From Rutpela maculata (Eukaryota > Arthropoda > Insecta > Coleoptera > Cerambycidae), in assembly GCA_936432065.2 (NCBI GenBank), contig OW386292.2, positions 133,687,460-133,751,459 on the forward strand: a stretch of DNA of 64,000 bases, in the 5' to 3' direction. The position numbers were made by a program, and so were the translations under genes. Below, one piece after another: positions 28,801 to 40,800 of the stretch (position 1 is its first letter; each line of letters opens with the position of its first letter). The notes under the pieces are model-generated. The model was given only the letters and a program-made list of their open reading frames with translations. It did no database searches and was not told the origin of the DNA.

Positions 28801-31800
28801 TTTAAAGTCTGAAGGACTTCAATCACACATCATCTGGGGTCCCTCGGGGGTCAAACTTAGGTCCGCTATTCTTTCTCATATTTATAGATAACCTAGCTCA
28901 GATAGTAAACATTCCAAAAGTTTTCTATGCGGATGATTTGAAGATTTTTAATACAATATCCACGCATCAAGACTGCCTAGTTATACAAAATTGTATCAAT
29001 AAGATATCCCAATGGTGCAATAGAAATAACTTGCACTTAAACATATCTAAATGCTCCATAACATCATTCACTAAAAAAATTGAACATATTGATTATCAAT
29101 ACCAAATTAACGATATTGTCATCACCAGATCCCTTGCAATCAAAGATCTCGGCATATTCTTCGATCGAAAGTTCAATTTCATTACACCTGTAAATAATAT
29201 AGTGTCAACGGCTAATAGAATGTTAGGATTTGTTATAAGAAACTGCAGACATTTTCATAATCCTTTGTCATTAAAGCTAGTGTTTTTTGCCTATGTCAGG
29301 TCCAGATTAGAATATGGCGCACTGATATGGTATCCATTATATCAATGCCATATCGATGCAATAGAATCAGTACAGAGAAAATTTTTAAAATATTTATCTT
29401 ACAAGATCAGTGGTACTTATCCCGAAATGGGAATTGAATACTCATTACTACTTAACCAGCATCAACTTATATCTCTAAAATCAAGGAGAATCTTGATCTC
29501 TATATCATTCTTATATAATCTGTTGCATAATAATATTGACTGCATTAATCTACTAAACAGGGTCAATTTTTTTATACCTAGACTAGCGGCTCGATATTTT
29601 CCAACTTTCTATAGTGATAATGCTAGGACAAACGTTTTATGTAGATCGCCACTATCTTTAATGTCCAATATTTTTAATGCTATTTCAGAGCTATGCGATA
29701 TTAATACCAACTCCTGACTTATATTCGACAGGTTCTGATCGACAACAATTCCTAAAAGAATGACATGTTTTTTGGTAAGTTCTACTGGTCTTGTAACTTA
29801 GCCTCTCTTTTTTCTATTTTTGTTTTTTGTTATTCTCTCATACTGTGCTATCTTATGTTATTAGTTTATTTACTATGTCAGTCAGTTACTGTGCTACAGT
29901 TTGTCTTCTACATTAATTTATCATATTTTATGTTGCCATGTGTTTCCTGTAAATGGGTGTAACCTGTTGGAAATAAAGATCTAAATAACAAATAAATAAA
30001 ATAAAGTCTCGGCTATGATTGCTTTTCAAGTCATACACAATAAGCAACGTAGTGAAGATAGCGGTTTTCTGCATGGCTATTCTGCACGTGTCTACCTGTG
30101 TCTACCATTACCCATAATACGCCACGCTACACTAGGGCCATACAAGCTTATCCATGCCCAAACATTAACAGAAAATCGCCCGGACCTGTTCCGCGGAGAC
30201 ACGTAGCTTTCCAGTATTTTTTCAAACTGCAAACATTACGTCGCAGACAGTGCTGTATTCCCATATAAAACTTGTTTATTATCAATACCTCTAGCCTCCT
30301 GACATGATTTTTTTGTTTTTTTTTTGCAGACAGTATATAAATGTGTTCTCCAAAAGCACATGCTCATCCATAATAAATCAAGAAAGTTGTACAAATGCCC
30401 AGTATGCCCCTTCCAAACACCGTACAAGAGAGTTCTGAAAAGGACGCATCGTTTGAGTCACGAAGGTGACGAGCTGAGAATCTTTAGTTGCGCCACATGT
30501 TCTTATAAGGTAACAGTTATTTTTTCATTTGATATGCGAAATGTTTGTTTAGTGTGCTCGAAGGCACTAAACATTTTTTTTTGTTTACAATAGGTACTAA
30601 TAGGCAGGTTCGACTTTTGATGTTTTGATTGAAATTGACTGTATTTGCACTAAAGAACAGCTGTAACAAATTTGAGATAAGAATTTGTAAAAATAAAGCC
30701 TTTTGGGGAACTTGAAAAGTGGCAATCGATGCGAGGCTGCAAAACATGCATGTGCACGAAGCTAGGCTGTGTGATATGAGCTACTAGGTAGATGCTTCAC
30801 TAACTAATGTAAAATATACGTCTACTATAGATGTTTATTTATGTTATATGCGACTAATAATTAATATGAACATTAAATAAGTGACTTTTGATATATAATG
30901 CCATCAATAAATCCCACAGGGAATTGGGTTGTTGACGAATTTTCAAAAATGGTGAAATATGGTAGTGGAGGACTTAATTTAGTTATATATTTAATTTGGA
31001 AGAAAAATTCTTAGCGCAACATATTAAAAAAAATTGTTAAACTTCGACTATTTGAATGTGCCGCGAAAACGGTAGTGACATCATAACGGCAGTTAGATGT
31101 GAACTTATAAGCAGAACAGATGAAGACGAATAAGTTGACATTGCTGACAAGAAAGAAAATAACCTCATATGTCAAAAGTAAATTTGACGTTTAGCTAGCA
31201 GTGATTGATGTTTGCAGTTATTGTTAATATTTTTTTACAAAACGACTAAGGCAGTATATCTGTAAAGGCTAATTCTGACATTCTACTTGCGGTAGATATA
31301 TGTACGGTCAGCGAATTTTTAAAAAGTACAGACTATTGTAATTTCTGCAAGAACTTCCTTTATCTTATCTTATTAATATTACATAATATGTCTAATATGA
31401 ATTCTATTATTTAATTTAGATGAATTTATTAATTATACTTTGTATTTTATTAAATATTTCCTTTTCATTGTTTTATTTCCTATTAAGTATATACATGCGT
31501 ATCTAACTGAAAACAACAAAATAAGTTTATCTACTAAAGAAATTATTTATTATCCATTGATACTCACTTCTAAGAAGAGTCAGAATGAGACTTACGATGA
31601 TATCAAGAAAGGTCTGTATTATTTATAACAAAAAATAATAAATAGGTAATTAATTTATGCTTGTATCTATCTAAGCAATAAACAATGATATGTATTTATA
31701 ACACACATAATTCAAAGGGCATTTATAACTACAATCCAACGCATTTGTAGCCATTTCCGACTGATTGTGTTCACCGACTTTAGACGACTTTCACAGTTTG

Positions 31801-34800
31801 TTTCATATAGTCTTTCAACGGCGAGTTTTTAAATTTCCTTTCTTAATTTATTGATCATCCTAGTATTATGGGGCGTCTAGGGAGCTTCATAAATAATCAG
31901 TAGCTAACAAAAACAACTGCACTTTATTCCAACATAAACTAGATAAAATACATAAAAGCAGATTAAAGCCATTTCCCTCCTTTTAGGAAGTCAAAGCATG
32001 AATAACATTCCAATCTAGAGCCGTTAAGAATACAGTAATACACCCTGTTTTATCCACCAGTTTGGCGGGTAATTTAAATTTGTAACAGCTAGAACGCCAT
32101 ACAAGTCTTGTAATGTGGCCGTTTTTCCTACAACATAAACCCATATTAAAAATCAAATTCCTACATTAAGATATAACTTACCACAAATAAAAGCTTAGAA
32201 TACATTGTAATTTGTTACTTTACTTGACATTGAAATGGTCTCCACAATAAGAAGACTTGGTCCTTCTCTGGTGGCTTTGAATCATTCATTATTACGTTCA
32301 GCGTTTATTATTGGAATACAACAGTTTTTCTGGTGAATTTGTAGTATTATTTACACAGTATGGCAGAAAACACTATCTGTACTTATATTTATCCATAACT
32401 GGATGCTGTTAAACTATACCGAATTGTAACCTATATGAACGTCAGTTGAATTTGACGTTAAATATAATGTCAGATTAAACTGTCGTGATTGTCTTTTTTC
32501 TCCGTCGCTATCAGCGAGTTTCTAAATTAGTACCCGTTTCTCGTCATTTTATAACTAACTTCTCTACAGACTGCCGTTATTATGTCATCTCCGTTTTAAA
32601 TGCATGTATTTTTGTAATTAATATTACAATATTATTAGACTTTCTTTTCACCTTCTACATGTCTCTAGTGATTTTTTATGAATAATTCTTATTGTTTAAC
32701 ATAGATTCTCCTCAAATTATAACTTAGTGCAACAACCCAATTATGATAAGTGAATTCTGGTCATTATACCCCCTCGTGTACCAATCAGAAAATTATGCAT
32801 GAATCAGTCTATCTGACCACATTAAAAATGCCATAGAGATCGGTAACTATAAAAAGAAACTAGAAGAAGCATTATACTTTTCGCCGATTTGCTGAGCTTT
32901 TTATATAATTGTTACACATTCTATAGGATACTCTTCGCATTTTTCTTGTAAATAATGTTAGTTTTTGGACATTCTAAATTTTGTGGTACCAACTTTGTTG
33001 TTGAAAAAAAAAAATATATGAAAAAAAAATTCAGCATGTGAGGGATCGAATACGAGACCTTTGGATTGCAAGGCAATGCTTTAGCCATTGGGCTATTTCA
33101 TCTTACCAGAAAACTTGAATAAATGTCACTCAAGAAATAAATTTCAACGGATTAGATACATTATTATATATATTCAAGATGGTGAATGGTAAAGAGTCAG
33201 AGATAGAGCTCTCTCTAGAAAACGAAAAAAACAGTGAAAATAACAGTGATACAATAGTGAAATGTTGCAACAAGAAATGTGCTGTAGTTGTGTGCATTTA
33301 TTGTTACTCAATTTTTCATAAAAGCTGTAGTGAAAGGGAAAAATCTAAAATAGTTGCCAAATTAGATGGTCATAAAATAATCTGTATTGATTGTGTTAAC
33401 AAAAAAAGTGATTCAGAAAAACTATCAATTGAAAATATCTGGTTGAAAAAATTAATGTCTGAAATGGAGGATAAAAACAATGTACTGAAAGAAAACAACA
33501 GACTTCTGCTTGAAAAAGTATCAACACTACAAAATAACCTCCAACTATATAGCAGCAAAAACAACTCTCATCACAACAGGGTTTCTCAAGGACAGGTGGA
33601 TAAACAAGCTTTTTCTATGACACTACCAAATGACACCAATAAAAATAAACAAACTTTCGATCTCCAATCGCCTATGAATCTCAACCGACAGATCGCTCCG
33701 TCCAGCTCCAGAGACCACTCAACCATAAAAACCCCAAATCAAAACAACGTAGCTTCAACGTCCTGGGCACAGGTAGCAGCGGGTCGCCCGTCAATTGCAC
33801 CACAAGAAATTAAAAATAAAAATAACTTTAGACCGAAAAGAAACATCTTCATTGGAACAGGTGAGACAACAGAAAATGAACATTTTATAGGCAGGGATGA
33901 TTCAAACAAGAAAGTATGGTTATTCATCTCCAGGGTACCTGACAAAATTGACGAAGCTATTGTAAGGAACTATATCAAAATGAAGTCCAAAATCACCAAC
34001 GACGAAGACCTTGTAGTAAAATATATTCCAACTAGAATTGAACAAATAAGGGCTGATAGTAAATGTTTTCAAGTAGGCATTAGATATAATTTATTAGACA
34101 CAGTGTATAATAATAATTTTTGGCCCCGTAATGTTGCTTTTGAGCGATTCAAATTTAGAAGACAATCTAGGCAGGATGACAGAAATTCCACAGTCCTTGA
34201 AAGTGATTTTTTAGAGGCACAACCCATCTCGGGGATAACAAACTGAGTGGATCCCAAGAACCCTTACGTAATTTTAGGATATTGCACCTGAATATACAAA
34301 GTATCCGAAATAAAATAAATGAGTTTGAAATATTTTTAAATGAGCATAACTATAACTTTCTATTAATAAATGAACACTGGTGTACGAATAATGAACTGAA
34401 CTATGTAAGTATTAATCATTACAATCTAATCTCCAAATTTTGCAGATCAAATGCAGCCCATGGTGGAGTGGCTGTGTACGCATTTGAGAATTACACAAAT
34501 TGTATAATTTTAGAGCAGGTAAACAAACTATCAGTTGAATTGCACTGTGAACTAGCCGCTATCGAATTTGGTAATAACAAACTAATGACGATATACAGAC
34601 CTCCAAATGGTGACTACAATCTATTCCTAGAAACACTAACTCTTGCTCTTGAAGCTTTCTCCAAGAGTGACAAAACAATGATTGTATCAGGTGATTTTAA
34701 TGTTTATATTCATGAAGAAAATCAACAGCGTACGATGCAGCTAGTAAATACATTTAAATCTTTCGGGTTTTCTCTAAGCTATACCGGATACACCAGAAAT

Positions 34801-37800
34801 AGCCACTGTCTCGATACGATCTTCACCAATATAAATTCTAATAATCTGAGCACTCGAGCAATAGATACCAAACTCTCGGATCACTTAGGCGTACATTTAG
34901 AGACAAACATTGAATTTAAAATTCCCCCAAAGAAAGTAACCTATAGACCAATTCATGATCAAGGTCTCTCAGAACTTAATAATTTCTTAAGTAATGTTAA
35001 CTGGGAATTCATTCTGGATCCCAACATAGACATAAACAATCGCATTATTAAATTTATTAAAATCATTACTGATTCAATAGACATAATCTTTCCAGTAAAA
35101 TCTATTATAGTTAATGGCTCCAAGCAATCTAAATTATCCTGGTTTAATGACAATCTCCGGCACATGCGTGAACAATTAAATCTTTTATATGAATTTAATA
35201 AAAAAAATCCCACAGAAAATAATAAGGCCTTATTAAATAATTTCCGTTCTAGTTACCGCCGTGAAATAAACATTGCTAAAAAGGACTGTAATGATAACTT
35301 TGTAAATAGGCATAACAACCCCCAACAAGCATTATGGAAAATTGTGAATAGCTATAAAAAAACTGCGAGTAACGTATCTGCTAACATCTCAAGTGAACAA
35401 TTTAATCATTATTTTGTAAATGTTACTGACAAAATTATCGAAGAACTGCCACCATGTAATACAGAATATACAGACTACCTAGAAGAACGTATTCAACAAA
35501 GTCAATTCTATTTCACTCAGGTATCAGGCCAAGAAATAGCTGACACTATTACAAACCTTAAAAATAAAAAAAGTAAGGACGTTTACGATATCTCTACTAG
35601 TATCTTAAAAGGTATAAAAAATTCCATCATAGGTCCTCTCACCACTCTAATTAACATTTGCATATCTAATAACGTATTCCCAGAATCCTTAAAAATTTCC
35701 AAAGTAGTACCGGTTTATAAAAAATGTAACATCGATGATCCTTCACACCACAGACCAATATCTGTCATACCGTGTCTTGCTAAAATATATGAAATCATCC
35801 TAAAAAACCAGTTAACCAGATACCTAGAATATAATAAACTTCTCAGTTCCAATCAATACGGCTTCCGTAATAAACTATCCACCACACTTGCCATTGATAA
35901 ATTAACTTCGATAATCAATGATGGATTTGAAAATGAGAATTACATTTGTTCTCAATTTTTAGATCTTACTAAGGCTTTTGATTGCGTGTCCCATGAAATA
36001 CTGATACACAAACTAAATTATTATGGCTTTAGTGAACAAAGCAAAGCCCTCCTAACTTCTTACCTGAGTGATAGACAACAATTCGTAGTCTACAATGGGA
36101 TAAAATCTAATCTTCTTAACATAAAGCATGGTGTCCCTCAAGGTTCCGTCCTCGGCCCCGTTCTCTTTCTTATTTACATTAATGATTTTCCCAATTCAGT
36201 TACCAATAATGTACTAACAATATTGTTCGCCGATGACACCAACTTAACCATCTCAAAGAAAAATATTGAAGACATCCAGAATGAAATACCTCACATCGAT
36301 TCAAAATCTCAAAACTGGTTTGTCTCAAACAAATTATGCCTAAATGCATCAAAAACAGAGACCATGATATTCAGCATGCGCAACTTACAAGATATAAACA
36401 ACCCAGAGTTCGTTAAATTCCTTGGGGTTAAATTAGATCCGAAACTAACTTGGGATAGTCACACCAATCAAGTCTGTAATAAAATAGCTACATACACTTA
36501 CCTGCTTCGTAATCTGGTCGGAAAAGTATCACAAAATACTTTAACAACTGCATACCACAGCCTCATCCACTCTAGTATATCTTATGCTATACTAGTCTGG
36601 GGACATGCCACGAGTTCAATAAACGTATTTTCAGCACAAAGAAAGGTAATACGCATAATTTCGGGATTAAGATATAGGGATGATTGTAAAGAACAGTTCA
36701 AAAAATTAAAAATTATGACAGTTCCGTGCACTTACATATTCCAGTGTCTTTTATATGTAAAAAATAACGAAGGTGTATTTAACACAAGAAGTCAAATTCA
36801 TTCTCATAACACCAGAAATAGAGATAATCTTGATACCAACTTCCTAAGATTAACTAAAACTAGAGACGGCACTGGTTACTTAGGAATTCAGTTTTTCAAT
36901 GCCCTGCCGCCTGAAGTAAGATCACTGAATGTTAACCATTTTAAATGGAAAGTAAAAAAATACTTGCTCGATAATGCTTTCTATAGCACAAAAGAATTTT
37001 TAGACATTACCCACCACATTATTAATTAAGTCTTGCCTCGTATATTCGGGTGCACTGTTCAAAAAATTACTTTGTGCAGTGCTTTATAACTCTATATTGT
37101 ACATATATTTATTTATTTTAATATGTCATTAATTAAGTTTGTTCGTAATGTATTCATTTGTCCTCGTTTTTAAATTTCATTTTTATATATACATATATTG
37201 TCTAATTTTATATTATTCAGTCATATTATTTTATTGTATATCACATTAACTTTTTTGACGTGTGTAAACACTATGTGTATCTGACACCAATAAAACTATC
37301 TATCTATCTATCTATCTATCTATTATGAAATATATATATTGGTAAAATGTAAAAACAAAAAAAATGATAGAGAATAACATTTCGAAAGATTTCTGTTTAA
37401 GTACAAATGAGAGAAATTTTGAAAAAAATTTTTTTTTAATTAAATATTTTTTTTTTTTTAACTATTTAACGTCGGCCTATAATAACTTTTTTATTTATTG
37501 ATTGATTTTTTTTCAAAAACAATAGGGTTCTTCCTCTAGCTAACGCTAACTTACTTTCCAAATTTCAATACAATCGGACTTTTCTTTCTTAAGTTATCGT
37601 GCTTACAAGAAACGTGACGGACGGACAGACAGACGGACATTTTGAAAGTTGTTCAAAATTCGTTCACTAACACAATGATATGAAAATTTTTTCTCTACAA
37701 GCGATATTTCCGGTTTTAGAAATGTGCCGATCAAATGCAATATACTCTTCGTTTTTGCGAAGAGTATAATAAACAGACGCCGTAAACAATCAAAGTAAAA

Positions 37801-40800
37801 ACGACCAGAAATAACTGAAAAAACAGAAGCAACAGCATGTAATTTACTACCGCAGAAATCAAAAAGTTTTTATGATAAAGTGTACCAAAGTTTCATGGAC
37901 TGGCGCATTCAGAAAAAAACTTCGCTTTCTGAAAATGTATTATTAGTCTATTTTGCTGACTTCGTTGACAGATACAAATCTTCTTCATTATAGTCATTTT
38001 ATTCCATGCTAAAAGCAGTTTTGAAAATAATGCACAACATAGATTTTTTTTTCCGAGAAGGGGAAACCCACATGGGCTGCCCATCCCAACTTGGAATGGG
38101 TCTGAGTGTCAGCCTCTAACGGACTAAGAACCCCTCCTCCTAAGGGTCGTCTGTAAAGAATACTCCGACGGCACTGCAGCCTCCTGGGCTTATTGTGCTC
38201 TCCCTGTCTTGTTGTCTTAGTTTGCACTGTCCGTTTTAATACTCCTGTATCACTGACAAGATGATACAGGTCTGAAAATGGGCGAGTTATGATGGTCTCC
38301 GGGTCTGGTTGTGATTGCCCCTAGATATTATAACTCACTCTACCCATTTTTCCTGTGCGTTGGCAGCAGGTCTGAGGAAATTGGCAGAGTGGTAGTTGCC
38401 AGGTCCATTATCTTTCCCCGTTGATATTATATCCTGCAGTCGTCGCTCTACTACTGTGCTCTGTTCGGTGACAGCCTCGCCACGTGGTGTCCCTTGATGG
38501 CCCATAATCCCGTCAAGTCCACACCGCTAGCGACGTTGATTCACTTCGCACCTCTGCATCACTTTAGTAAGGACTGCTGTAGCCTCCTCATTGTGATGCA
38601 GTTTTATCTGGAATGGACCTGTTTTCCCATTCCTTCAACCTTTTGAAGGAGCTATGCTCCTTGTCAGCAACGGCCTCGCTAAGCGGCATTCCTTGATGGT
38701 CCATCACCCCAGATAAGTCCTCGCCGCTTGAGACGTTGCTTCACTTTGCACCTCTGCATCACTTTAGTAAGGATGTAGGTTTATCTGCACCTTCAGCTGG
38801 AATGGGCCTATTTTTTTCCCTATCTTTCCTGAGGGTTACCCTCTCCTGGCTCTGGAACCCAGACGACAGACTCGGGCGCTTTGGAAGGTCCTTGGTGTTG
38901 ACCGAAGTCACGGACACCCCCTCCCTCAGCTCCTTCACCTCCCGCACTACGCTCGTGGGCTTTGTGATGAGGGGTGTCTGCACAGGACATGCTGAGGAAT
39001 CCCCTCCCTCTCCACGAGTAAGGGGAAAGGATGCTCGCCACTCACGGAGCCCCTTACATACATGGAAGGCATTTATACAACAGGGTGCGCCTATGCCCCG
39101 AGGTTTGTCGCTAGTGGTCAAGCTCCCCCCCGACCATGCGTCCCATCGGCGCGCACAATACATTGGGGTTGGGGAAGTTTTTATGGTGGTACTTCATCCA
39201 CGTGGTCAGGGCGGTGAAGCCAAGACCCCCGGACCTGGGCCACTCCAAGCGGTTTACGGTGTGTGAGCTGGTCCGCTGGTCCAAATGGGAAAGTACATAA
39301 AAATCACTTGCGTCAAAACCCGCTATATATGAGAAAATTCCGCTGTATAAATTCATTCCTGAGCATTTTTCTGGTTAAAGTAACCGGTTTTAAGATATTC
39401 ACTGTGAAACTTGGAATAGGATCGACTTTTACCTCTGCGGCCCCAAGTACCTCTCTGTTCAGACGCTGGGTGAGGATAAGCTACAAGGTTAATAGGACAT
39501 TTTTTATGCAGAATTTAACTACAAATATTTTATTTCCTAGCCAAATTTTAAGTCGCACACAAAATGGGGTAAACAAAGTGTTGTATCAAGAACTAAACAC
39601 TACTTTATTATTATATTATAGATTATTTAACGTAATTTCATGGACGAAACTTAGAAAATTTGTAGACCGCGCAACTTGGCTCATCTTGGAACGCTAATTA
39701 CTTGTAAAAATGTGTATCTCACGATGAAATTGTATACAGCTTATTTTGTAGAGAATTTTATATTTAATTTTGCACACATCCATTTTTGTCATAAATTCAA
39801 CGGGAAAGCTGGAAATCGTGAAACACCATATTTTTGTCCCTTCAGTCCCTTTTGTCCCAGTCGTTTGAGTGGGATAAATTAAGTACTTCTTACTAACTAC
39901 CAAATGAACTAATTGCCATCAAGAAACTTCTCGTTTCAATTTTTTCTGAATTTTTTAGAAAATTTTGACTTGGCTGCCCTATAAATGAGTGAAATGTCTC
40001 CAAATCGGTTACTTTTTATTTTGCACATCAATGGGCTTGAGACAGCCTTGGGGGATTCCACTTGCTTGGGAATTCGCGTGTGTTTGTAAAGCGTGCTCCA
40101 TTTATAACGTAAACAACTGCATTTCTGACTTAGACGGACTTTAGGTTCGTGTTGCTTGCTAGATAGTCAAACACCATTTGCACAGTTACATGTGGTAAAT
40201 CATGCAAATCGACTTTCTGTGTAATCCCAGCTTGTTTAGTATGATTATAGATAATAATAAATTAATAAATAAATTCTTTATTGACCATTGTATGATACAT
40301 TACATGTATTTTTGGTAACTCAAAACTAATACAAAAGTAGTAAATATTGGTAACATAGGTCATATAAATTGTAAATATTATAAAAAGGTGCAACACGGAC
40401 AGTAAGAATGTATGTATAAAATACAAAACATGTAAAAACACAAAATTATTGAGTCAAGTACTCTAATACGCTATAAAAATCCTATTATGATTTTTAAGTT
40501 ATCAGGGAGTTTATTAAATAGATTGATGGCATTGTAATTAGATGAATGTTTGTAAAGAGTGGTAGAATGACTTGGTACTGTCAATCTATTATTATTTCGG
40601 GTATTATATAAGTGTGTATCCCCCAGTTTATCAAAATTTGTAAAATTTTTACGTCTATAATATACACATTTCAAAATGAAAATACATGCTACAGTTAATA
40701 TTTTATTTTTCTTAAATACACTCCTGCAACTATCCAATGGTTTTAAATTAAAAATCAGTCTAATTATTCTTTTTTGTGAAATTGACACTATTTATATTTT

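Larger units (their letters stand above)
33115..37323 (+). mobile_element. Apparently intact two-ORF CR1-like non-LTR retrotransposon
   Basis: ORF1 (33179-34246) and ORF2 (open from 34207, ending 37029) are both uninterrupted, followed by a 290-bp 3' UTR and a (CTAT)n tail at 37298-37322. The 5' limit is uncertain because the 5' UTR before 33179 cannot be delimited. PHD-like ORF1, AP endonuclease and RT in this order fit the CR1 group. The (ATCT)-type tail is shared with the decayed relative at 15.4-18.1 kb. It is the best candidate in the window for a recently active element. Confidence 0.8.

Noticed and set aside
30926..32741. Intact DNA transposon between distant GGGTTGTTG / CAACAACCC matches
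   Set aside because: The inverted matches are short and interrupted with no target duplication; kept only as a low-confidence note.
33022..33110. Functional tRNA-Ala gene
   Set aside because: The acceptor, anticodon and T stems do not pair.
37298..37322. CRISPR-like or satellite array
   Set aside because: Simple (CTAT)n tail of a non-LTR retrotransposon. No CRISPR arrays were seen anywhere.
38736..39266. Long + strand ORF (176 codons) and overlapping reverse ORFs
   Set aside because: Overlapping open frames on both strands in GC-rich DNA; no motif, and translations look like low-complexity Ser/Pro/Arg sequence.
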